A stretch of DNA of 64,000 nucleotides from Owenia fusiformis. Lineage: Eukaryota; Annelida; Polychaeta; Sabellida; Oweniidae. The notes under the pieces are model-generated. The model did not search any database, was not told where the DNA came from, and worked only from the letters and a program-made list of their open reading frames with translations. This document shows positions 37,801 to 52,800 of this stretch, one piece after another; position 1 is the stretch's first letter; the number at the start of each line of letters is the position of its first letter. The position numbers and the translations under genes are program-made. The DNA lies in the NCBI GenBank assembly GCA_903813345.2, contig CAIIXF020000001.1:19053915-19117914 (forward strand), in the 5' to 3' direction.

Positions 37801-40800
37801 ATATCAGTATCCCCATATATGGTCAAGCTCAATTCAGAAATTTCAATTCTAGGCAGTATAAATATATGTGGATACATATTTAAGCTGTACACCTTGCAAA
37901 AAAAGAATTCAAAGCATGATGCATGACATCTATTCGAACTTTTTGAAGATACCACAACAAGGCTGAAACAAATCCAATTATAAAAAAATACAATGATGAT
38001 AAAATATTCAAACAAAAGTACCAAAAAGCATGAGCTTTGACTACATTTATTTCAACTACATCAAATATCTAAGAATGCAAGTCAGCTACAACAAAAGCAT
38101 ATCAGTATTGTACATCATTCTTAGGTCACAGTTGAGATAGAAATGAGTTGAAATTGATGAATAAATCAGTACTTTTGCAACTCGAAAACAGTCACTCCAG
38201 TTAAGTTGCAAATCCCAACGAACAATATATCATTACTCAAACATTAAAGTAGATTTATTAAAGCCTGCATAACATAAAGTCTTACAATATTTCTATGAAT
38301 AATAGTAGGCTCTCTCAAGAGGGGGAATAACACCAGGGTTCAGAGATGACAAACATCTATTATGTAAATCTGTATTGACATGACATTGTCACTGATTGGT
38401 CAAATCGACAGACAAATGACGTCATTCAAAAATAGATTGGCTTTCCCCAAGTTGGTGATCATTATTGATATCCAAGGCACAATAAAACAACATGATTTCA
38501 TATTTGTAATGTACATGTACTACTTTAAGGCACACAGCGGCGTAACCAGGTTTTTGATAGCAGTTATGCAAGGCTGAAGACCGAGTAAAACTTTATTCTT
38601 TTTAACTTTGTTCATTGGGATTATAATAGGATAGATTGTAAAAATGAAATCTGTCTCCCAATCATGACCATCTGACAACAGAACCATCTATTATTACCTT
38701 CAACAAATAAAAAATACATACAGGGGAATCTTTTTAGAAATATAGCTGAGCAGCAATACTTGTGCTGCCATCTTTCAATAGAAAGAAAACCAGAACAAAT
38801 AACCACAATTTTTGTTTGGAAAAAGACAATCCTCAATGTTATAGACTAATAATAAGAAGGATCTCTACATTACAAAATGTACAACAAACACAAATTACAC
38901 AAGAACTAAAAGAAATGATACACAGAATATGCTGTGTTAACTGTGTGAACTTTAAAATCTCCAAACAGCCCGTATTTGCCATAGAACTGTGTTATTTTTG
39001 CTAAATCTGTATTGACGATCTATACACAGAGGTGAGATAAGTTTCCTGAAGATAAACATATATCTGCAATCAGGAAAATCAGTTCAGGTCTACTGCCTTG
39101 CATTGCTCAGCTAGAACAGTTAAAGAATCCAGTTCCTGAGATTTATCATGATGAGATGAGCCTATAAAAACAACTTCTTATACAGATAAAACAAAGATGC
39201 AGAATGCATATGAGATCTTGGAGCTATTGTTCATAGGATCAAATCATAAGTTATACAAACGTCAAGGCTATTATGTAGAGCGGAGGTCCTTGATTTTTTC
39301 GTATATACTGTATGTTACCCTACACAGGGATTCTCTCCCTATTCTTATTCATGCACCAATGATCACAGCCACATCCTTACAACCCATAGCACACATTCAG
39401 CTTGAATGCACACGAGTCCCAAAATGTACAGGTTCGACCAAAGGTCTGGTCTGTTTAGTGAATAACTTAACCTTGATTGAACCCTAACTTACCTCCTCTT
39501 CTTGAACTGATTAAGGAATCTGTCTCTGTACATGTATCACAGCTGTCTTGATCACCTCCTACATTGGCACTGGAAATACAAATAATATACACAATAGAAT
39601 CAACAAATTCAATACTCATTAAAAATGAAAGAAAAAGTCGAACATTTTCAAAATGTTATTGTTATTTCTCCATGACAACGAGAGGGGGAAACACAGTCAC
39701 TCGCTACACAGTAATAGTTGGGCAATACTGAAACCCAGAATTAGCAATAGTTAAAATGTTGCTTATATACTCAAAATGCTTCAAATACAGAAGTTCTTGA
39801 TACTCTATGATGTCATTCATTATCAACTATGTAAATAAATAATAAATAAAAAACTTGAATAGTATATGTTTTTCTCAAACAGAATACTTGATTTCAGACT
39901 AGAACAAAGATGGAAAAATTCAGTTACAAAAAACATTATGGTATTTCAAATTCTGTATGGGTTTCCTATTCTAAGTACAGTACTATTATCTTTACAAGAG
40001 GTTTGAAAGCACTGAATACCATATGCTTGCTAGGGATAGCGCATCAATGTTTTCTGATAAGTACTGTACAGCATTTACAGAATCACACCTGTGCTAAATG
40101 GAAAGCTGAACAACATTGTGCTGACATTCGTTTGAAATTCTTGGACTGATTTGATGTGTTTGTTATCAAATCTGTGTGGTATGGGGCATCTTAGGCATCT
40201 TACCCGATGAAGCTTCAGACCTCCTGACTGACCACCTCCTGTCTGACCATAGCAAAGTCTAGATAGATGAAGCAAATCTCAAATACAAGTAATATCAAAC
40301 AAAATGTTCACATCAATTTCTTTCACTGAATGTATCAAAGTATATATCAATTGCATGATATTAACATGCATAACATTTCACCATCTGCCATTTGTTACAG
40401 ATGTCAAACTCCGAATGCCAAACACCTACTGTCAATTGTCAACCGTCAAACACTGTTCACAAATAACCTACATATTAATGTCTCTTTAGCTAAACATGGG
40501 CACGTGTACCTTGGTTACCATAGTGATATGGGGAGTCCGACACTTCCAGTAGCTCATGCCCTTCCCCTATGGAATTATAAAATCCATAAGTATTTCTTCT
40601 TGCTAATACAAAACCTTTACTTTGATGTTAAAAGCATCTGGAGAATTTTGAATGTATTTAGATGGTTAATTTCTCATGTGTAATAAAACACATAAGGGCA
40701 GATACTCAGGAGTAGCTTGCTATTTGAAACCTAACAGAAGGCTACTAAGGAATGAAAGTAATTACTTAAATATGATGTAACACATCTATTTATAAGAGAT

Positions 40801-43800
40801 AAACATCATGCATCATAGCTTCTTTACATAAAGATCCTCTTGTGTCAGCTCCTTGTGATAAGAAACATGTAGCTGCCTTCTGTAATTATTGTAGCATTCT
40901 TATTTCACTGGTTCTAAACAAAAAGCCTTAATTGGTCAAAATGTCCAGTCAACATTTTCTAAATTTTAATTGGGCTCAAATTCAACTGCATGCCATACTC
41001 AGATATGTGATATTAAGGCAATCACTGTACAAAAGGGGAATTCCTCTTCATCTCTCTAGACTTGCATTTGGACCAGGTGTTTCATCCATGCGCTTCGCTT
41101 TCTCAATATAGTCTTACATGGAAATAAATGAGAAGGGGGTTAGAGACTTGATCTATGACCAACAGAGGCTGAGAATGAAGAATCCAAGCCTAAACATAGA
41201 AATCTACCAATCTTCCTGCATACCCCTCCATAGCCAGCCATGGTGGCTTGTAAAGATTATACCCCTTTTGGCACATTATGATATAAATTACCCACCTCAG
41301 TGGCCTTACAGTAACTTCTAAGGCACCTTGCACAGAAGAGCATAATTACACCCATTTTACATCAGCATGATTATGAAGTTAAAATGTCAGTTAAGTATTT
41401 GGGTGCTTGGATCTTTCAACTTAAAAGTATATTTGTTGCTTTTGGTCTCAATGTATTACATTGCTTGTGAATGCTTTTGAAGCCTTGTGTAGCTTATTTA
41501 AAGAATTTCTGTGGCATATTTGTAGTTGATAGAAGTGCTCCTTTATGATCATTAATAACAATATGTGATGAACATAACCTGGTGAAAATTCAATAGATCG
41601 TTCTGATAAATCCTGCCACCTTTACAGATATAGAGAGACTAAGATATATTGGTTTGCTTGTTAATATAATATACACTCGGAATTTGTTGAATTGTAAAGA
41701 CCTGGAATGATAACATTGGCAGTTAGCAAAAATATAACATTTACTTAATTGAGAAAAATTTCTGAAGAGAACAATACAATGATAAAAAATACATTTCTAA
41801 ACTTAGTTAAATTTCAATCAACTCTGACCCATGTATATCAAATATTCGACAAAAAGCCAGCAGATTTAGCTAACTGGATCCCATAAAATAACATCCATAA
41901 AGACCTTTCCCAATGCATGTTTATGTTTGGTTAAGCCATTGAAGGTACTGGGCAAGAATATTCTTAATCTCTAATCCTCCTCATAATGTTTAGATTTATT
42001 TCCAGGTGTGCTATATAAAAACCTCATGTTGGCCAAGATGAAAGCGATAGAAGAAATCATTATTTGCACTCACATCAACCCAGTCTTAAGAAATCTGAAC
42101 ATAACAAGCAAGCCTTTCCATTTACGAAAATAATTATAAACGGTTTAAAATGGTCGATTATCATTTTCGGTTCTTTTGTTGAAACATACCATTTTTAATA
42201 AACATAACAAATGATAGAAACCTAAAAAGATACGAGGAAAATATATATTCAGCATTATCACAACTAAGAGCTCTATTGTAAAGAGGGCCTGAAGACACTC
42301 TGCCACCATGCTGCAAACATGTTGGCCTCAAATGAATCAGACAACATGAAAAAACATGAGGAAGGATTGATCTGCTCAATCTAAAGTCACTCACTTTTTC
42401 AAGTAGATCAGAAACAAAGATGTACATACTTCAGAAAAGCACATATGCACTTTTTAAATGGGCAACTACAACTTTGAATGAGAAAAGATATTAAGATGGA
42501 TTTTAAGAATTTCATTCGATTCTGAAGAAGAGACAACCTGCAGTTTTATTCTGATAAGTTGTTTCTGCTGGCACTAAAATACTGAGCAAGACAAATTATG
42601 GAATGAAGAATCGAGAGCCATATCATGTTTGGGGATGAAATAGAGATGCTGATTGTTCGTTGATGGAATCGATAGCAAGAAATGGTATTCAATCAGACCT
42701 AATTGGTAATTATCCAGTATAAGTAAATCTCAATTTCTTTTTGTAAGCTCAATTTCCTCAAAGAGACCTACAAAACAGATATTTAAGAGATTCATTTCGC
42801 TGGCATCAGATATCATTTCTCTATTCCAAGCTCATCAGCTATTGCATCGTGATTTCTAATAATTACAGGTGACTTAAGCTTGCACCCACATGAAAATCCA
42901 TTTGCACTCACTTGAAAATGAATGAAATCATGAAAAAAAAATTAAAAATGAGAATACTGCATAGTGCAAACCCTTGTAAAAGAATCCTGGCTGTATCAAA
43001 AAAAATCGTAGACACAAGCAAATATTTAGAAACTAATTTCTAGTCATGTTACTCCTGTTATCAATACTTCTTTAATGTAATACTTACTGAAAGGAAGGGG
43101 GTCTACTGTCTCCAATGCCCCCCAGGCGTTCTGTTGGGGGTGGAGGCTGTGTAAGTGGGGCATCCCCGTGGTTGGAATCAGCACATTGAGAACCATTGTC
43201 AGATGCACTGTTATCTGCAGCAACAAGCTGGAAATACAGAAAAACACAATTTATTAGATTCCACATTCATTATTCTTAAGAGGGTGGTTTCCTAAAGCCC
43301 ATGGATGACTGATTTTGGTTTCAGTTTTGATGCTGTAATTTGTTTATTAAATATACAATATTTTTTTGGTGATTTCACATCCATATATCGTTAATATCTT
43401 TATACCTCATTAATACATAAATAGAGAATTAGCAGTAGAGTTTAAATAATACACTGGTAGAACATATCAATATTTATTTAGTGTTAGTAGTGTTTATTTC
43501 CCTGGTTATTTTGAAACTATAAGAAGTGAAGTTTCTTTGATGTTCACTGTTTTTTCAATAGTCATGGCCCAAGGAAATAGTATTATTGATTATCTCTGCA
43601 AATACCCACCCCTGTAACAGCAGGTAAGGCAGGATTGAATTCTATAGATTTTAGAGAAATGTATAAAGCATGCATACTATTACATACTTTTCACATTTTA
43701 AAGACACTCACAATTCAATTCTACAGTGCTATTAACAATCTTCAAAACACTAAAATGTGAATAACTTGAAACCTATTACATGTATGATAAATCTGAATAC

Positions 43801-46800
43801 ATCTCATGTTATTTGATTCTGAAGAAGTGTGAACAGAGATATAAATACTCTAGATTTTACATGGAGTGTTTTTCCACATTTTTTGTCATTTATTAATGTT
43901 TTGAAGCACCCCTTATCATTAGAGAGTGGAATGTTGTTCAATAAGAACTATTACTTTTAAAGCTTAACTTCCCCTTAAGCATACAGGTATTCTCCCAAGT
44001 TTATTTCATCATACTGTTATTATAGCCAAGCTACAAGCCCCCGTGACCCCCTCTCACTATTTGACTACACATCTTCTCACACAGGAGGGAGGGGTTTATT
44101 GGGGGGCTCACAAGGACTTGTAGCTAGGCTACTATTATTATAGCAAGCACCAAGACCCTGCCCCTCTCCCTCTCCCCCCTCCCTGTTATCTATTTCCCCA
44201 CTCTTTCTCTATCATGGGTTAGGTGGAAGTAAGGAGCACAGACTTGACTAGATTAACCATATGACCATTAATTGAACCATTTGTATAGCATGTCTTATAT
44301 GTTTACTCCCAGGAAGCAATGTGAAGGAGCTACTTTAACTTACATGCAATAAATGAGGGGGTATCTTAGAAACCAGTTCATGTTATATAAACCAATGTCT
44401 TGAATAGTGAAAGTCAATGCGAACTATACACATTGAAAATTCAGACAGACCTATCATTTAACAATATGGTTAGATATATTTTCAAAGCATTTCATATACG
44501 TATATGTAACCAACTTTATATATCTGGTTTTATTTGCTCCAACTTAGTATAACTACCTTGAAAAATGCAATTTATTAGAGACAAAGCGAATACATATATC
44601 ATTAATTCAGTATTCTTTCTTTCAAAACAAGTATGAAACCGGTGTCAACTGAATTCTACACATTTGTCAAAATATCTGTTTGCCTATGTGTTTTGCAAAG
44701 TCTTGCTTCATGCCATTGTGACATGATGCAAGAGTACTACTGCAATAGTAGAAGTTATTGTACTGTACATCAAAACCTGTCTGATGAAATTCCTTTCTGT
44801 GAGGAACACCTCCTAGAAGGAACTTTTTTCATAAAAAACACACATTTTCCCATTGACTTACATAATGGCTCTCAGTAAGGAACACTTTACCTGGGAATAG
44901 TTTCAGCCAGTACAGAGGATGGTCCTTGTTCACAGGTTTTACTGTATTCTCATAATAATAAGTAGTGATGAAGTGATAGAGAGTCCATTTGTATATCAAG
45001 AATAATGATTAAGCACTATGTTAAGAAAAAATTCTGGAGACCACTGTATATTTTGTTTGTCATATAAGATGCAAGTAGCAACAGATTATTTATTCTTGGA
45101 CCAACTACCACTTGTGAAAAGAAGCTGCAGTTCGTCATCTTGTTTAGACGAAGCATTATTTCCCAATTGACAACATATCAGTTTACTAATCATGTAGTAA
45201 CTGAAATAATGAAGTTGATATGGAGGATTTTTGGGAAAGGTAAGAAGTGAGATACTGGAAGAATTATATACAAAAATATCTTCTGGACTTCTCCATACTG
45301 TGTCAGAAATCTATTATTCTAGGGAATATCTAGTTTTTCCCATACATCAATTCGATGACTCATATGATAAATTACGGCCACTAATTAACTTCTATATTAT
45401 ACTCATAGACTCCTTCAGATTGTTCAGAAGAGGTTATTCCGTGACTTCTGATGCATGGGTTCAGCTTATCATAGCATAACACATTGTAATACAGTATCAT
45501 GATGTAGGAGTGGCAACACCCTTTTGTCAGAGGTTGACTTTGTGTTACCAAAAGCATCTTTATCTATGAAGGCTAGACTGCTTTCTAAATGTGTCCAAAA
45601 GAGGCCCTTATCTATAAAATGTGGCAGTACTGTGATGGGTTTCATGGCATATGATTCCCAGGGGCATAATGGTAATAACAATCCATAAATAGGTCATAGC
45701 CTCAATCATAATCAATTTGTCTTTCAAACCTGACAATGAAGAGATCATTTGTGCCTTAGAAAATGCTCTTTTGACATGAAACTATAGCACATAAATATCT
45801 ACAAAAGGATGTTGAATTAATTATCTTGCACTGGGCCCTTGTAATCTGTCTCAAAAAATAAATTCAACACCAACCAGGGCTTTATGTAAGATGAGAAGTC
45901 AGTGCATTCAACAAGCAGGTTTTGCTAATTTTGCACCTTTATTCACCACTCATCCCTATCTGATTCCCGAAAAGTGAAAATGGAAGGAATAACACATGGT
46001 GTTGATGCAAGACTATCCAGGAAACAAAATTTCTCTTTACTCTATTGGAAGAACAAAGAAACTTGTGGTTGAGTAGTTCCTGAGCCTTGATCCAGATGAT
46101 GACTTCCAGTGTTTCCATAAAGACAAGACAGATACATATAATTTACATGGCCCTTGATACAAGTACCAATCAGTACACAAGACCAATACCTCATTCCCTG
46201 ATTGCTTATGAATTAATACTTAATGATGGATGTCATCTCCAGCTTCTTGCTTCATTGCCACCGATTCATTATGACATAATAATACTGGCTATGACACCCC
46301 CAATGTGCCTGTAATTTCCATAGACACAACATAATAGTCATATTGCAAATATCATTTCCATCAAGCCAAATTACTATCCATCTCTCTTGAGAATGGCAGC
46401 TAAATATTAGCTATAGGATGAAGATTGATATATTTGTACGGGGTTAACATGAGTCATCCATCTGTAGATTTATCCTATATTATGATCTAGGTACTGTATA
46501 GGTACTACCTACTAGGTAGAGTAGCACTACAGTGCAATTTGATCTATGTTGATCAGGAATCAGTATTTTCAATACTTGATGTATACCTTTGAAAGGTGAG
46601 GGTGAGGACATCTACCAATCGCCAATGCTTTCATTAAATGTGGCACAGGTGTGTTTGATCACACATGAGAGAGAGAGGTTCGCTTCCTAGCTAGACAGCA
46701 ACAATTATGTAATTTGGTTTAATTGAATTATCATGTTTTATAGACTCATGATCAGGGAAGCGAAAGTAACATATGTTTTTGGGCATCTTGGGGCACTTAT

Positions 46801-49800
46801 AACAGTAGAACCTGTATAAGAGGAACATCCCTGGGCCCACAAAGTGTTCAAATTACTAGGTATTTCACTTACTAAGGTTCACTTAAGCATGGAGTCAATG
46901 GACTGCAGGACTTCAAAAAACTGTTCAACTTGTGAGGTATTCTACTTAAGAGATGTTCCACAGTTTCTACTGTGCTTTGCTTTGGATAGTCCCTTACCAT
47001 AAAGAATTGGAGAGTTCAAAGGTAATACTGGTGAAACTTTTCAATCCTTATCGACAACATGAAAAGCACAAAGTAACCCTACTATCACACCAAACTAGTT
47101 CTCACTAAGTTCTCGAAAACGGGCTTCAACTGTGTACGAATGGAGTAGACGTACTTAGAACCGTTTGGGGTCTATTTACAAACTCCATCGAACGTACTTG
47201 AACGGGTAGGTCCTCTAGAACTTAGAACATGCTCAAAATACTCTCGTGGTCGCCACGTTCTACAATTAGAATGAGTGACAATGTAATAATGACGAGCTGG
47301 ACGTACTACGAAAGGAACCGTCGTACTTCAATCCTACTAGGGACGTTTTTACAAAGAGTTGAACTGTCTGAGGACGTATTGAGAACGAGGTAGAACAAAT
47401 TGCAAACGGGTTTGAACTGATTAAGAACGTATTAAAGACTGCTTATGAACCTGTTAGCAAAAATATAGCTATCACACCAAACAAGTTGCCACTGCGTTCT
47501 TCAAAACTGGTTTTAAACTGTGTGCGATCAGAATGAACGTAGCTGCAACTTTCTAAGGACTATTTACAAACTTCATGAACGTTCTAAGACGGGAAGGTGA
47601 TTTTAGAATTTTGAAATGATTCAAAATTCGATGGCGACCATACCGTTCTGTAATCAGGTCTCGATGACCTTCTAGACTAAGGGATGCGTTATACGACGTT
47701 GCACACCGACGTGGTGCGACCTGAACGAACTGCGAATGAGATGGACGTATTGAAGACTGTTTATGAACGAAGTAGCTAATTATTTTAGACATATTTCCCG
47801 ACCACAGCCAGATTGAGCCCATTTAACGATGTTTTCGGAGGACTGGCAAGAATGGGTAAGAACTAGTTTGGTGTGATAGGGGGGTAAGGAGTCGATTGAC
47901 ATATAAACATTATGTAACTAGAGAACTTTAACCTCTCCACAAGCCTTGGGAAGACTGATGCATATAAAATACCAACACTGACAACCAAAATTCATGTATA
48001 TATAAAATATCTCATTTTGGCAGCAGACCATAAAACATACAGCCATTTTACAACTGTCACCATACCACAAACAAAATATTTGGCAATTATTATTAAATGT
48101 CATAACACAACAATAGTCAGTGTCAAAATATTTTGTAATATGTTTTATATCGGTTTACTGCAGTGATGATTTCATGTGATTGTGAGATTAAATTGGCCCC
48201 GAATTATATACCCCAAGTAGAGGGTACAAACTCGAGAGTATATTATTTTCCTTTGAATGATAACAGGATTGTGAGACTGACTGTCTTACATTCATTTATA
48301 TTGCAGGTGAAGCTTGAGAAGCAGAATCAAACTACTGTACTGAAGAGGGTACAAAAATGGCAAAATATTTGTAACAAAGGGGGGAGGGGTGATCAAATTT
48401 TGAGCCACAAAAAATTGGGGGGGGAGAAACGAAAATTGGGTCCATATTTTCAAAAAGTGAAGGCCCATTTTTTGATAGAGGGGGAGGGGCATAAAAAGGC
48501 CTAAAAAGGCAACAACAATAGATGTGATATATGTCTTCATCCTTCAAGAAAGTAATCCTGTGCTTGGGTTGACCAGTGCCCAGTGGTCCATAGAACATAT
48601 TGAAAGAGAGCAGATGCAATATGACCTTATTATGGGTTTTGAGGATAACATCCTATGTATCTACTCTCTTCAGAGGTCAGATATCCCCTGAAGACCAATT
48701 AGTAAAGGAAGGTGTGAGTTATGTAGAAAGACCATAATGTTCCATCAGTACATTCCTATCAGTCACATGATAGATCAAGATACAAATCATACAGAGAAAA
48801 CTATATTGAACTAGCTTGGAAAATCTTAAACATATTGAGCAGTAGTCCAGTACTTATTTCAGTATTTCATATGAATGAGCTGGAATAAGGCTGACACTGA
48901 CACTCACTTCTGGCTACTTTGAATACTAGTGAAGTACTTCCAAAAATAACAGCAGATAAGTTCCTTCAAGATCCAACTTGAGTAAATAATATCATTGGAT
49001 GGATCCAAATAGAAACTACATACCTAGCAACTAAAGGGAGACCAAGAATGATTTGTAAGCATTAAATATATTCATTTGAACAAATGAATTTTCAAAATAA
49101 TCTCAGAAAATCATGGTCTACTTCTTTCATTTAGTATATCACATTCATTCATCACCTCAGTGATATTCATTTAATACTGCCAACTGTTGATGCTTTTGAC
49201 ATTTCTTTAAATCTACATCTTTTTTGTTTTTATTTTATTTTGAATAGTGTCTCATAAATTCTACCATTACAAGTGACATGCCACCAACAGCTGGTACCCA
49301 AGGTCATCCAGTAGGCCAGTATATCATTCTAAACACCCTGGATCCCCACCAGATAACCATACATCCCTCTGACTACAACAGACAACTTTAGTTTTGAAAC
49401 TAATAAGATCTTCAGAGTATTATAGCATTATGATTTTCTGGTATCTAGTTTGATTACCGATGCATACGATTCTTGTCATCCATGTTGATATGTGTAGTAG
49501 GGTCATCAACAACTTCATTTGCCAGACTCAATTGTCCATAAAGAGGCGAGATGCCTACTTGGAGCATGTTTTGTTAGGTAAAGTAGTTTTTTACTCAATA
49601 GGCAGATTATCATCAAACATTCGCAACAAAATTCACATTGAATGAACTTAATACTGAAATTGCAAGGCAGAATGCAATATGCAACTTTTATTTTCTTCGG
49701 TCCTGTTATATGAACACTCTGTATTTCATTAGAGAATCCCCTCCTTTTGTCGTTGATATGTTTTCGACATTTTGATACGACCTAGATTACTTGATGACAT

Positions 49801-52800
49801 CTACTTTGGCATACTAAACCAGCTTCCGAGTTTCACCATTGATATGGCATATAATGGCATATGTGTATGAAACTAATATGTGGTTTCCTCTATTTGTAAA
49901 AATGATATGTTTATAATAGAACCACGACAGCTTGATGAAATGTCTTGGCTCCTGCACAGCCACAATCCAGTCACTCTGACCGTATGCATGCCATAAAGAC
50001 CTACATATACTCTGTTTAATACAAATATATAACATGCAAGCATGTCAGGGTCTTTAAAAATCTGAATTGATTTTAAGATAAAATAAGGCATTGATATGAC
50101 AAAATTCAACCACCTGGTAAGTTATTGCAAAAGGTTAAAGAAGTGCCCATTGACACACATCAAACCCTGGCCTAAAAAAGGCTGTGTTGTAATAATATTA
50201 CTGGTCAACAAAAAGAAAAGGTGAAAATGTATAAGTCTGCTGAAACAATAAAAGAGAAGTGAACCGTAAACTGAATCTAAAAGTTATAATATTGTTATTT
50301 ATACTCAGAAAAACACTGAAAAGATGATCCTAATAGAACAATATTGGGGTATCAGCAGAGACCAATTGCCCACAAGCAATCCTCTACATATCAACATGGT
50401 CAGTTTGCAGGACTTTTATGGAGCTGTCCATGTGACTAACTAGAGAGAAACCAGACCTCAACTGGGACAAGTGGCTCATTCATCTTGCAAGAATGTAATA
50501 CACTACCCTATAACTGGTAACACCAACAGGCACTATCAAATTAGTATAAGCTAACTGACCTATTATGGATATGCTGTATATGTTTTTGATCAACACAAGA
50601 TGGGGTTTCTCAAAACAAATGATATTTGTCAGAAAGTTCATGATAATTATTCATACACTCAAGCCCACTCTCCATGTTTTGATTTATGGTATCTCTTAAA
50701 AGCACATCAAATAGTTGTTTTACTGGGAATCATTTCCTGAGAAAACACAAGTACCATGTCAAAACATCCTTTCCTATAACAACCCCAAGATCTCTAGCAA
50801 TAACCACCCGCTGTATCATTTATTTATACATGTAGTATTGTCCATCAAAATGATATAATCAATCACAGATGACCTTACAAGATTATTGAAAAGAAGGAAA
50901 CCTGTTCAAACTCCTCAACCAGACCGATTCAAAACTGTTTTACCAGTCCTAATTTTGATTAGATTTCCACCCCCCCCCTCAACCTTCATAGCTGATTTTC
51001 AAAAATGTGACTGGAAAAAGACACATGTGCAGTAAAGAATATTGTACCTGCTTCCAGTTTGATTACCAAAGCTTGAAACCTTGGATAACCAAAATGCACT
51101 GAATAGCCTGAATCTTTGATTTGAAACATATTTATTCTGGCTAGCTCTATCATTGCACTTTTGTAAAGAGACACAGCTTCATTTGTTGAATGGTAGCCTC
51201 AGCATTTTGGGTACTGTGTGCATGGACACCAATAGACTAATTTAGATTTTACTTTACTTTCAGATTTTTGGAATCTGTATCAGAACAAAATCATGGAAAA
51301 ATATAAATCATTCACAAAATAGGATTGACACAAAGGCCGGGAAAATTGCACGAATGCCACAATAATTCAGGATGATGTCATTTCATTGTAGAACAAAAGC
51401 CATTTGTTTGAATATTTAATCGGGAATCTGACAATAAATCTTATTTTTTATGTCATTTATTAGTTGTTAGTCATAGGTTTCTCATATTGAACAATATATC
51501 ACTAGTAGAACCATATGTGTGTTAATCCAAAAGGACAATGATGTTGATTTACAGGTTGTCTGAAAACAGTAGAAAACGGTAATAATGCTTGAGCAGAATT
51601 ACAAAATACTATGTATTAAGACAGTTCTTGATGGAATCTCATGAACCAGAAAATGTTTGCTGGCAGATAGATCATTGCTGAAGTTTTCTCATATAAACTG
51701 AAGGTAATTGTAGTCTTGCTTTAAAACTGGACTATACCCCCCACCTTATATACTATCTACTTCACCAACATATTGTGGGGAGGTGTATAGTGGTTGGGAG
51801 GGGGGGGGCTCACAAGGGCTTGTAGCTAGACTAAGATAATGGCAAGAGTAAGGCTAATATAGACGTAATATTTACATTGAGGGGGTTGGGATAATATTTG
51901 AGAATAAATAATCAAACATATCAAAGAGCCATCAAACCCACTTTAACACTACCTACGTGAACTATTTTGGAACATACAGTGAAATCAGTATATCCCAACA
52001 GCTCTCTACTGAACACCCCTTAGTATGAAAATTTGGTCAAAATTTTTGGGTTATTCCCTGCGTTGACTCACATGTTTATAAAACCTTGGAATGTGAACAC
52101 CTGCTAATCTGAACACTTTTAGGCAGTTCCAGAGACATTCAGATTAGACAGGTTTTATTGTATTGCTATCATGCTTAGGTATGATTCATGAGAGAATCTA
52201 CCTATCATCAACAACCATGCCTGGCCCAACTGAATATAATTGAACACAGTGATCTGACCACAAAAAACCTCAAATGTAGCATTGAATAAAAGTAAGCCAT
52301 GTATTATTTCCATAAAAGCACAGCACTGCTACAGTCTCCTAAGTCCTACACTCATAAAAATAGTCTCTTTAAGGATAATCCTCAAATGAGAATGAAATGA
52401 GACATTGTCAGCCCAAAGATAAAACTTATGTATAATACTTGGTCTTTCCCCTTTTTCAATTACCCATTTCTATGTTAAGCACCTCCTCTGTATACACGGC
52501 CTATGGAGTAATTAACCTTTAGCGTGCTGCCGGCGGACGAGTCCGCCGAGACTAAAATGTCTCTCACAACTGCCGGCGGACCCGTACGCCCGATTTCAAA
52601 CTTTTAAAAACTTTACTTTTTCGCGCCATTCGTATTGTCCAATTAGATTGCCCGATTTATTCAGTGCCTAACATGACTTCCTGTTGACCTAGAAATGGCG
52701 ATATTTCGAAAAATAATTCTCAATTCAACAATTTAAACAGTGTTTTAGTCGTTTTTAGTGAACGAATCGTACAAAATGGTGGACAAATACGATCACAACG

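Noticed and set aside
40330-40683. 117-codon plus-strand frame in intron 3
   Set aside because: No recognisable protein features; overlaps another frame in a different phase.
48163-48504. 113-codon plus-strand frame and two overlapping minus-strand frames
   Set aside because: They overlap a G-run/C-run segment that is open on several frames at once; composition effect with no protein-like pattern.
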